From the IMG/VR virus record IMGVR_UViG_3300036768_000595, positions 1 through 36,935 of that record: a stretch of DNA of 36,935 nt. One strand, 5' to 3'. Made by a program: the position numbers and the translations under genes. The notes under the pieces are model-generated. The model saw only the letters and a program-made list of their open reading frames with translations. It made no database searches and was not told where the DNA came from. Below are positions 30,587-36,935 of the stretch, piece by piece (position 1 is the stretch's first letter; every line of letters starts with the position of its first letter). This DNA comes from a virus.

Positions 30587-31117
30587 GTGGATAAAAAAAT
30601 ATCAGAATTACCTGTTTTAACTGACATCCGGGGTGCAAGATACCCCGTTGAAAAGAGTGGCCTCAATTACAAGGTAAGCCCTTTTTCAAATTACCTTTTT
30701 ACGACATCGGGAACGGCAAACAACTACACGTTAACAGTTGATGGCGTTAGTGCATACTTCAACGGATTGATGATAGTCACGCAGTTTAATGTCAATAACA
30801 CCGGCCCTTCTGTAATTAACATCAATGGTTTAGGTTCAAAAAGCATTGTAAAAGAAGGTAGTACACCGGTTAGTGCTGGTGACTTGCCTGCAAATAAGGC
30901 AACCATTCTTATATATGACGGCACAAACTTTCAGTTGATAGTAGGGAATAACGCAATAGGAATATTTGCTACCGAAACTGTTGCCGGTGTAGTCGAGAAG
31001 GCTACCGATGATGAGATGGTTAGCAGGGCAGAAACAGGAGGCACGGGTGCGTTTCTCGTAGCAACTCCAAAACAAGTATATGAACAGGTTTTACGTTACA
31101 CCTATATAAGCGATTAA
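30587..31117 (+). CDS. Tail fibre-like protein with GTG start
   Basis: 176 residues. The GTG at 30587 directly follows the previous stop and gives the common fibre start MDKKISELPVL; no ATG fits. Residues 35-115 are a beta-rich Thr/Asn domain (NYTLTVDGVSAYFNGLMIVTQF, GPSVININGLGSKSI). The end (TETVAGVVEKATDDEMVSRAETGG) is a fibre-repeat-like segment often linking to receptor-binding domains. Confidence 0.75.
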   Translation: MDKKISELPVLTDIRGARYPVEKSGLNYKVSPFSNYLFTTSGTANNYTLTVDGVSAYFNGLMIVTQFNVNNTGPSVININGLGSKSIVKEGSTPVSAGDLPANKATILIYDGTNFQLIVGNNAIGIFATETVAGVVEKATDDEMVSRAETGGTGAFLVATPKQVYEQVLRYTYISD

Positions 31118-31121
31118 AATT

Positions 31122-31553
31122 ATGGCAGCAAAAAATTCAGACCCAAGACAATTACATGATGCAGTTGGTGGTTATTATCAGTTCACCAATGCTGATACAA
31201 CTTCACCTGTGGATATTCTCACTGCACCATCGGGACAGGAGAATGAAATTTACATCCATTCAGTTGTGATTAACAGCACAGACGCAGGAGCAAACAACCT
31301 TACTTATTACATAAGAAACACAAGCGGTGTGTACATAAATATCGGTTCACGCACTGTCGCTGCAAACTCAAATCAGGAATTAATTGCAAACACAACCACG
31401 CTGCTGTCAAGGTTTATGACCGACTTGGCAGGAAATTATTACATCAGATTAAAGCCCGGTGAGCGCTTTGCGGTTGCGATTGGAACAGTTTTAACGGGTG
31501 GCGAAACTATACGTGTTGATGTAGATGCAAGTTCGTTTAAGAAATCAGTTTAA
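31122..31553 (+). CDS. Small virion protein, 143 aa
   Basis: 143 residues, beta-rich, with PVDILTAPSGQENEIYIHSVVIN, ANNLTYYIRNTSGVYINIGS, and LKPGERFAVAIGTVLTGGETIRV. This is the jelly-roll-like pattern of small tail or capsid-associated proteins. It ends 1 bp before the next gene. Confidence 0.65.
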   Translation: MAAKNSDPRQLHDAVGGYYQFTNADTTSPVDILTAPSGQENEIYIHSVVINSTDAGANNLTYYIRNTSGVYINIGSRTVAANSNQELIANTTTLLSRFMTDLAGNYYIRLKPGERFAVAIGTVLTGGETIRVDVDASSFKKSV

Positions 31554-32633
31554 ATGGAAAGCAGTAAACTGTTATTAAGAAGAAAGCCGGTTAAGCAACT
31601 GTTTCAATCGCCTAACTTAGGCGGTAACTTTCGGTACATGTACATTTGTAATCGTACCGATAAAAATATGTACATATACGATACCAACACATCATTTCCT
31701 CATACGTTGGTTGGTACTATTTCAATGAGTTCGATGGCAGCGGTTACAGCAATAGCATACAGGGCTGAAGATGATAGTATCTATGTGCTTGGCAGCAATG
31801 AATATGGCGTTTACACACAAGCAAGCAATCCTGGTAGTGGTTCTTTCACAAGATTTACGTCAAGTATAACACTAAACTCCACTTCAGCAGCAGCAGGCTG
31901 GGCTTATGATTACAGGTCAGATTTATTTTTTAACCTCGATGGAAATTCAGGACAAATAAAAGTCCTCAACCCCCAAACCGGGTCAATGGTTACAGTTTCA
32001 AGTTTTAACGATGGTTTCGGGGCTGGTTCGTTGTACTATAATGGCGAACTTGATGTGCTTGGAGTGTGCAGCGGGGTTAGCTTCTTTGGATTGTGGAACA
32101 CAAGAGAACAGCGTTCAATATTTGGCAGGGTTGGTTCAGGTGTTACTGCAGGGGGGAGAGACGCTACATTCATTGGCGATGCGTTGTTTATTGCAACTCA
32201 ATCATCTGTTTTAAAAGTTCGATTACTACCGAGCGAGGAATTGCAGCTTGATACAATAATTGCAACAACACAACTAACAAGAACTATTTGCGCAGACAGA
32301 ACAAACAATAAAATTGTTTGCGTATGCGTTAACGACGGGGGTGGTCAGGATATTCACTTTAAATTCATCAATCCGGTAACAGCAACAATAAACAGTTCGC
32401 CAACCATTGCTGTTGTAAGCGATGAACGTAGCACTCATTCGGCTGTTTGGTGTCCTTTCAACAATAAAATCTATTGCATAACACGTCAGATAACAGGAGG
32501 CAACCCAACACGTTTAATTCAGGCAGATGCTGCAACTGAAACTATTGATGGTAGTATGAACCTGCCGGCAAACGTTGGAACATCTTTAACCGAAGTGAAT
32601 AACATGATTTGTTTTAACGGCATTGAGTTATGA
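31554..32633 (+). CDS. Beta-propeller-like virion protein, receptor-binding candidate
   Basis: 359 residues. After an N-terminal basic segment (SSKLLLRRKPVKQLFQSPN), there are about six repeats of 45-50 residues with a four-strand pattern and recurrent aromatic ends (YMYICNRTDKNMYIYDTNTS, DDSIYVLGSNEYGVYTQAS, and similar near 130, 175, 265 and 310). This suggests a beta-propeller. Such folds occur in phage adhesins and glycan-binding proteins. No catalytic residues are identified. Confidence 0.6.
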   Translation: MESSKLLLRRKPVKQLFQSPNLGGNFRYMYICNRTDKNMYIYDTNTSFPHTLVGTISMSSMAAVTAIAYRAEDDSIYVLGSNEYGVYTQASNPGSGSFTRFTSSITLNSTSAAAGWAYDYRSDLFFNLDGNSGQIKVLNPQTGSMVTVSSFNDGFGAGSLYYNGELDVLGVCSGVSFFGLWNTREQRSIFGRVGSGVTAGGRDATFIGDALFIATQSSVLKVRLLPSEELQLDTIIATTQLTRTICADRTNNKIVCVCVNDGGGQDIHFKFINPVTATINSSPTIAVVSDERSTHSAVWCPFNNKIYCITRQITGGNPTRLIQADAATETIDGSMNLPANVGTSLTEVNNMICFNGIEL

Positions 32634-32812
32634 GGGTAACACTTGTAAACAACAGACCAACATATTACGGCAAAGATAAAGACCTTGCTGTACCGAATGA
32701 GATTAACAGCTCAAACTTTCCTGACTGGATTTACAACGGTGGAGATAGCGAGGACATTAACAATTGGACGTATGACCCGCAACAAATAATTGAAGAAATT
32801 GAATTGCCATGA
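32630..32812 (+). CDS. Small acidic hypothetical protein, 60 aa
   Basis: 60 residues, overlapping both neighbours by 4 bp. Asn/Asp/Trp-rich (NFPDWIYNGGDSEDINNWTYD) with an acidic end. Perhaps a linker or accessory to the propeller protein; not recognised. Confidence 0.58.
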   Translation: MRVTLVNNRPTYYGKDKDLAVPNEINSSNFPDWIYNGGDSEDINNWTYDPQQIIEEIELP

Positions 32813-33096
32813 TTACGTTACTATACGATAAACTAAACGTTGATGAAGTGAGAAAGATGTTCGAAGTTCTTATTGTAAGACTTGGTATGGACATTCAGGC
32901 CACACTTGATTTGATGAAATCGGATATTGCTAACGCTAATTCGGCACAATGGGTTGCGGAGTTAAATAATAAGGTCGGTGTTTACAACGAGTGGAGCAGA
33001 AATAAATACTACATTGTTTGTGACAAGTTTACATTTAAAGGTGAGGTTTGGCGTGTTGTACAAGAACACCAATCGCAGACACAGTTTCCACCATAA
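32809..33096 (+). CDS. Small protein with carbohydrate-binding-like C-terminus
   Basis: 95 residues. The helical N-terminus (about 1-50, DEVRKMFEVLIVRLGMDIQ) is followed by WSRNKYYIVCDKFTFKGEVW, then HQSQTQFPP. The spacing W, Y-x-x-x-D-x-F/V-x-x-x-G-x-x-W, H-x-S-Q, P resembles the short CBM5/12-type module widespread in phage fibres and endolysins. Sugar binding is therefore plausible. It lies just before the endolysin. Confidence 0.55.
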   Translation: MITLLYDKLNVDEVRKMFEVLIVRLGMDIQATLDLMKSDIANANSAQWVAELNNKVGVYNEWSRNKYYIVCDKFTFKGEVWRVVQEHQSQTQFPP

Positions 33097-33137
33097 TCGG
33101 GAACATTATCGCTTTACAGAAAGGTAGATGTACGAAT

Positions 33138-33683
33138 ATGAGTATAAATCAATCAATTGAGGAAGCTATAAACCAACTGAACACGTTTCAGGGTAAAGGT
33201 TATCTGTGGCCGTCAAACATTGACGGAAGTGTAGGTGATGTCTTGTATGAAAACAAGATTGTTCTGAAAGGGAACCCGGACAACTACACGTACTGTTGTG
33301 GTTTGACGTTGCAGGTGTACCTGATGGCGTGCAATAAGTTGGGAAAACATCTTGGTTCGTTATCTGACGTGTATGCCATCAAACGAAAGTGGTTTATTGC
33401 AGACCCGGTCCAACCTTTAAGTGCTAACAAAGGGCAGGTTGACGCATTGGTACCGAGGCAGTTGGGTGTTGAGGTGTTTGAAAACAACGTACAGAAGTTT
33501 GATTTTGCGCAATTGTGGCGTAAAACTGGTTCGGGACATTCTGTGGTATTTATTACTTTTGTCGAGGAGCGTGGCAGGAAGGCTATAAAATACTGGTCAA
33601 CGCAACGCTCCACGAATGGAATAGGCTACAAGACAGAATGGTTGGATAACATGGAAAAGGTTTATTATTGTCATCCGATATGA
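33138..33683 (+). CDS. Endolysin candidate, papain-like (CHAP/NlpC-type)
   Basis: 181 residues from ATG 33138; the open frame upstream overlaps another gene. Motifs of a cysteine peptidase: YTYCCG with C54 at the start of a helix (LTLQVYLMAC), GSGHSVVF with H134, and KYWSTQRSTNG giving Q156/N160 as third residue. Such enzymes cut peptidoglycan stem peptides or amide bonds. There is no signal peptide, so export would need a holin; holin-like genes follow. The exact bond is unknown. Confidence 0.72.
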   Translation: MSINQSIEEAINQLNTFQGKGYLWPSNIDGSVGDVLYENKIVLKGNPDNYTYCCGLTLQVYLMACNKLGKHLGSLSDVYAIKRKWFIADPVQPLSANKGQVDALVPRQLGVEVFENNVQKFDFAQLWRKTGSGHSVVFITFVEERGRKAIKYWSTQRSTNGIGYKTEWLDNMEKVYYCHPI

Positions 33684-33922
33684 TAACGATACCCGATATG
33701 TATTTCTGGTACTCGCTCAGTATAGCGATGGCCGGTCTATTGATTTGGATTATTCAACGGTACATTTCAAAAACGGAGAAGCTGTTGGAGAAACTTGTAA
33801 CCGATGTAAGCGAGTTGAAGGAAAGGACATCAGTTCATAATCATCGCATCAATGAACTTGAAGATAACCTTGCTGATGAAATTGTTTTGAAACTTAAAGC
33901 GATAACCCCAAAGGCAAAATGA
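33680..33922 (+). CDS. Membrane-anchored coiled-coil protein of the lysis cluster
   Basis: 80 residues from ATG 33680, which overlaps the endolysin stop (ATGA). It has one transmembrane segment at about 8-27 (WYSLSIAMAGLLIWIIQRYI) and then a coiled coil (about 30-70, LLEKLVTDVSELKER). It resembles hemolysin-XhlA-like or spanin-like accessory proteins, although XhlA has its membrane segment at the other end. Its role is inferred from the neighbours. Confidence 0.62.
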   Translation: MITIPDMYFWYSLSIAMAGLLIWIIQRYISKTEKLLEKLVTDVSELKERTSVHNHRINELEDNLADEIVLKLKAITPKAK

Positions 33923-34125
33923 AATTCTGGAAAAAAACTATATTCTGGGAGAACATAAAACGTACACTTGCAACGTTCAGCGGCCCTACTGTGGTAGGTT
34001 TGCATGAATTTGGTGCTGCCGACAAGTGGATGATAACGGCAGCGGTGATGTCAATGGTTGCCGCAGTGTTGGCGATATGGATGACGGATAATGATAATAA
34101 CGGATTAGTTGACATCTTTCAATAA
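33919..34125 (+). CDS. Putative holin, Bacteroidota phage type
   Basis: 68 residues. An amphipathic start (KFWKKTIFWENIKRTLATFSG) and one clear hydrophobic segment (about 37-55, MITAAVMSMVAAVLAIWM) precede the end WMTDNDNNGLVDIFQ. That 'W.TD.DNNG.VDIF' end is typical of small holin-like proteins next to Bacteroidota phage endolysins. It would release the endolysin to the periplasm. Confidence 0.65.
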   Translation: MKFWKKTIFWENIKRTLATFSGPTVVGLHEFGAADKWMITAAVMSMVAAVLAIWMTDNDNNGLVDIFQ

Positions 34126-34493
34126 TGATATACCTTTGGTTACTATTCATATTGCTTGACGTGTACCGTAATTGGTACATGATTGAGAAAAAGAAAACGA
34201 AGCCGATATACATTCAGTCTTTCCTGATAAGGGGTATAGCTGCACTTCTGCATGGAATACTGATGGGTGTTGAAAACATTGACGAGTGGACGCCATTGTT
34301 ATTCTTTCAGCTTGCTTCTTTTTGGGTTATCTTCGATTTGTCGTTGAATTTACTGCGTAAAAAATCAGTTTTTCATGTAGGCGAATCAAATTTGATTGAC
34401 AAATATATAGGGGCAATACCGGAGATATACTGGACGCTTAAAGCAATAGCGTTTATAGCGATGTTGGTACTTTTTGTTGGTATTCAAAGTTGA
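34125..34493 (+). CDS. Polytopic membrane protein, lysis-associated
   Basis: 122 residues with three to four hydrophobic segments: 2-14 (IYLWLLFILLDV), 30-50, 58-80 (LLFFQLASFWVIFDLSLNLL) and 100-120 (TLKAIAFIAMLVLFVGI). It starts on the last base of the previous stop (TAATG). It could be a second holin or an antiholin; it is unlike the preceding small holin in size. Confidence 0.6.
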   Translation: MIYLWLLFILLDVYRNWYMIEKKKTKPIYIQSFLIRGIAALLHGILMGVENIDEWTPLLFFQLASFWVIFDLSLNLLRKKSVFHVGESNLIDKYIGAIPEIYWTLKAIAFIAMLVLFVGIQS

Positions 34494-34497
34494 AACT

Positions 34498-34842
34498 ATG
34501 TCGGTAACTCTTTTAAAAGGTGAAAACAAAATCATACGCAGGAACCTGTTTCAGAGTGATGGCACAACGCCATTAAATGTTAGTTCATTGTCGTTGGCAA
34601 AGGTTACGCTCATACAGAATGGCACAACGATAGTAACGTACACGTATGGTACTAATCCTGAACTAAGGTTAGGTACTGCAGCAAATCAGCTTGAACTTGA
34701 ACTAAAGAAAACGGTTACTGCTGCGTTGTTAAAAGGTTCGGTGATAATCGAATGGGAGTTTGAAATAGCAAGTACCGAGTTTGTGGTGGACGGTGTGAAC
34801 AATCAGCAATTCAGGGAAACTGCGGTATATGTGTCCGATTGA
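34498..34842 (+). CDS. Small beta-rich virion-region protein, 114 aa
   Basis: 114 residues from ATG 34498. Strands such as VTLLKGENKIIRRNLF, LAKVTLIQNGTTIVTYTYG and GSVIIEWEFEIAS make an Ig-like or lectin-like sandwich. It overlaps the next gene by 14 bp. The family is not recognised; position suggests a fibre accessory. Confidence 0.6.
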   Translation: MSVTLLKGENKIIRRNLFQSDGTTPLNVSSLSLAKVTLIQNGTTIVTYTYGTNPELRLGTAANQLELELKKTVTAALLKGSVIIEWEFEIASTEFVVDGVNNQQFRETAVYVSD

Positions 34843-35137
34843 TACGAATAGTTTTGTTTTCAAGGCGACAAGCGACACGTTATCGTTTGAGTTTAAGCCT
34901 TTTGTGTATGCAGAAAAGTTTGAATTTTCGCCATTTTCGCATGAAAAGGAGCTTATGTTTAATGAATTTGTAAACGTTTCAGCGATACGTTTGTGCTCCT
35001 ACCTACTTGTTGCGGCACTAACGTTTGACAATTACGTGAGTGAACTTGCAATAAAAACTTGTTTCTTGCTTGAAGAACTTGTAAAGTATTATCCTCCTCA
35101 ATGGTTTGCAACATTTAATCCTAATGGTTTTAATTAA
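34829..35137 (+). CDS. Small virion-region protein, complete copy
   Basis: 102 residues; residues 53-102 are also present, 5'-truncated, at bases 1-155. The N-terminal half has Phe-rich strands (FVFKATSDTLSFEFKPFVYAEKFEFSPF). The C-terminal half has helices (LCSYLLVAALTFDNY, FLLEELVKYYPPQWF). Not recognised. It precedes the 548-residue fibre gene by 12 bp. Confidence 0.65.
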   Translation: MCPIDTNSFVFKATSDTLSFEFKPFVYAEKFEFSPFSHEKELMFNEFVNVSAIRLCSYLLVAALTFDNYVSELAIKTCFLLEELVKYYPPQWFATFNPNGFN

Positions 35138-35149
35138 TTAATCAATACT

Positions 35150-36796
35150 ATGCCGATAGCATCAGACTTTTCAATCGACAGGACTACAAAGAACATACGC
35201 CACACATCAGGAACGAGTACGTACCGTGTAATAGAGTTGCACAGGTGGCTTCAAGACGTTGCTGACGATGCTTCCTATGTTGGTGATGATGAACTGGACA
35301 TCACCGACCCGACACCATCGGAGCGGAGCACGGATAATATAATTACCCTAACTAACGGATACAACATTGACGATGATGCAGCTCGGTATTTCTACGATGG
35401 TTCGATAATTCAGAACGGTGGCAACACCATCTATGACGGCCTTGTTGTACTTGGGGCATCCGGTATGAGGCTTGAAATTATTCAGAACGGTGCGCTTGTG
35501 AGTCCGAATTTCTGGACTACAGGAATAAATGCTGACCCTGCAAACGGTATCTCGCACAGGTTTCTTATCAAGGTACGAAATGCCGGTGCGGACATAGACG
35601 GCAGAAGGCTTATTGGTATTACACGTGAGTTTAATTTCAGCTATTCCGAATTTAAGATAAACGGAACATCACGGGGCAACAACGTGCTTGCCATGAACTA
35701 TGTAAGCGACCTAAACAACCAGACGCCAGCAGCAACAGTTGCAACGTGGACGGATATTACCAACACAACGGTAGGGTACAACGGCATAGATGTTAACAAC
35801 GATGGAACAGATGAGTTCTTCTATTCGGAATGGAACCGGTCAACACGCTCGATAAATGATTTGTATGAGCGAATGAAATACCTAACACGCAGGGGTGAAA
35901 CTGCGTTGTTTTACGGAATACAGGGCCAGTTATTCAGGGGCATAACGCATGAGATTGTCGTTGACAATCCATCGGGGACTTTCAATCAAGTTGAACCTGT
36001 GTCGTGGGCAACTGGTACCGGACAGATGCTCGCCATTAACAGCGTTACCGCACCAACTAAGATGTGGATACAGTTGTTAACAGGTGTTGCTCCAATTGAT
36101 AACCAGGTTATTACTGGCAACACGTCATCGGCAACGTGTCAAGTGAACGTTACAGTTACTGAGAGAGCTATATCAACTCCATTCTGCGGTTTGTCAACAG
36201 GTTCATCTTTAATCGGTGCTTACGGTTTTGGCGTTGAGGCATTAGACCTTTCTGCATCGGATAAGGTGTTCGACCTCGACAATGTTCAGTATTCACCGCC
36301 AAACTTCCAAGTAGGTACTGTCAATGGACTTGTACCTGGTGAGGACTATGTTTTAGTTACCAACAACGATGGTGGCAATATTGACTACGACCAGTTCACG
36401 CTTAACGGAGCATTGACAGGAGTTTCTGTTACTGCTGTTGTTATCAACGGGTCAATACCAGCAGATACACCAAACACGGGTACTATACGGATACGCAGAG
36501 CAAATGGTGTATATACAAGACATACATACACATCATGGAGTGGTTCAACGTTTACGATACCGCCTACTAATTTTTCAACAAACAACGCACCAAACGGCAC
36601 GAATGTTTTTATCAGTTACATAGATAAATTGGCATCGTCAACTTCTGAATCGTTCACCGCAGTGTTCACAACGCCACGCAACATGTTTATACGTGTTCGT
36701 GACGGTGGTTCAACACCTATAAAGCCGTTCGACACCACGGCAACATTCGGTAGTGGAGGGTTCAGCGTAACAGTGTCGAGGATTTCTGATTCTTAA
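35150..36796 (+). CDS. Large virion (tail tip/fibre) protein, variant B
   Basis: The same 548-residue protein as at 168-1814, with about ten substitutions scattered through the chain (for example A114, T122, N202, Q290, A338, P379). There are no indels or stops. Most DNA changes are silent, so both versions appear functional and under purifying selection. On the circular unit this is the same locus as variant A, seen from a second strain in the population. Confidence 0.8.
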   Translation: MPIASDFSIDRTTKNIRHTSGTSTYRVIELHRWLQDVADDASYVGDDELDITDPTPSERSTDNIITLTNGYNIDDDAARYFYDGSIIQNGGNTIYDGLVVLGASGMRLEIIQNGALVSPNFWTTGINADPANGISHRFLIKVRNAGADIDGRRLIGITREFNFSYSEFKINGTSRGNNVLAMNYVSDLNNQTPAATVATWTDITNTTVGYNGIDVNNDGTDEFFYSEWNRSTRSINDLYERMKYLTRRGETALFYGIQGQLFRGITHEIVVDNPSGTFNQVEPVSWATGTGQMLAINSVTAPTKMWIQLLTGVAPIDNQVITGNTSSATCQVNVTVTERAISTPFCGLSTGSSLIGAYGFGVEALDLSASDKVFDLDNVQYSPPNFQVGTVNGLVPGEDYVLVTNNDGGNIDYDQFTLNGALTGVSVTAVVINGSIPADTPNTGTIRIRRANGVYTRHTYTSWSGSTFTIPPTNFSTNNAPNGTNVFISYIDKLASSTSESFTAVFTTPRNMFIRVRDGGSTPIKPFDTTATFGSGGFSVTVSRISDS

Positions 36797-36799
36797 TAT

Positions 36800-36935
36800 A
36801 TGCCTGCGATACGCGACAGTTCTTTTGCATTTGAAACACTCACGACAGATGCAGGTATAACTATACCTGTGCCAACAAATAGTGCGAATGACTTATTGAT
36901 TGCATTCGTGATGGGCGATACAGGTACGCCAACGT
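36800..36935 (+). CDS. Start of the large beta-helix fibre gene, 3'-truncated copy
   Basis: The first 45 codons of the protein encoded at 1818-4190, identical at the residue level and cut by the end of the window. Only the base at 36808 differs, silently. Confidence 0.8.
   Translation, partial: MPAIRDSSFAFETLTTDAGITIPVPTNSANDLLIAFVMGDTGTPT

Larger units (their letters stand above)
34983..36935. repeat. Right copy of the diverged terminal overlap
   Basis: Partner of 1-1953. The last mismatch is at 36808 (opposite 1826), after which exactly 127 bases are identical up to the end of the window. A 127-base tail is what a de Bruijn assembly with k of 127 would leave where a variant path rejoins the shared path. 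I infer an assembly branch point between strain variants. Confidence 0.93.

Noticed and set aside
1-36935. Integrase, CI-type repressor, tRNA or DNA polymerase genes
   Set aside because: I looked for catalytic or structural signatures of each and found none, so lysogeny and self-encoded polymerisation are not claimed.

Overview
The window looks like the essentially complete genome of a tailed phage (Caudoviricetes) with siphovirus-type tail genes, about 35.0 kb per unit, infecting a member of the Bacteroidota. The host call rests on two Bacteroidota-type promoters (TAnnTTTG-like -7 boxes), A-rich gene leaders without Shine-Dalgarno motifs, and many small proteins of the kind carried by Bacteroidota phages. 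I see no integrase, no obvious CI-type repressor, no tRNA and no DNA polymerase. A strictly lytic phage using the host replisome is the simplest reading. The host genus cannot be fixed from the sequence.

The ends overlap: bases 1-1953 align without indels to 34983-36935 but differ at roughly 80 positions, mostly silent. The last 127 bases are an exact match starting right after the final mismatch. This looks like a circular or terminally redundant genome assembled across two co-existing strain variants, not a true duplication. One unit is therefore about 34,982 bp.

Layout on the circular unit: (1) 168-5414 (+): large virion proteins (receptor-binding/tail-tip candidates), then an overlapping spanin-like pair. 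(2) 5411-7174 (-): seven small leftward genes, probably one early operon, read from a promoter near 7191-7221. (3) 7175-7618: an AT-rich divergent control region with repeated GGGTAT/ATACCC hexamers and an inverted repeat. (4) 7619-16358 (+): early/middle genes. These hold small unknown proteins, a recombination pair (Rad52-like annealing protein and YqaJ-type exonuclease), a replication initiator with a CATATG repeat cluster inside its gene, a DUF6633-like helicase-loader candidate, a DUF1064 nuclease, small accessory genes and two DNA methyltransferases. (5) 16359-16705: a structured, possibly RNA-coding or packaging-related element, then a strong-looking late promoter. (6) 16706-35137 (+): small and large terminase, portal, prohead protease, HK97-fold capsid, connectors, tail tube, tape measure, tail tip, fibres, a beta-propeller protein, endolysin and holin-like membrane proteins, running into the fibre genes where the window began.

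The most interesting observations are: the phased CATATG cluster plus AT-rich hexamer tract inside the initiator gene (a candidate lambda-like origin); a 114-bp near-identical duplication of the annealing-protein gene tail, sitting in a segment flanked by a 15-bp direct repeat; the long-stem structured element just before the terminase genes; and the strain-variant overlap with its 127-bp signature.
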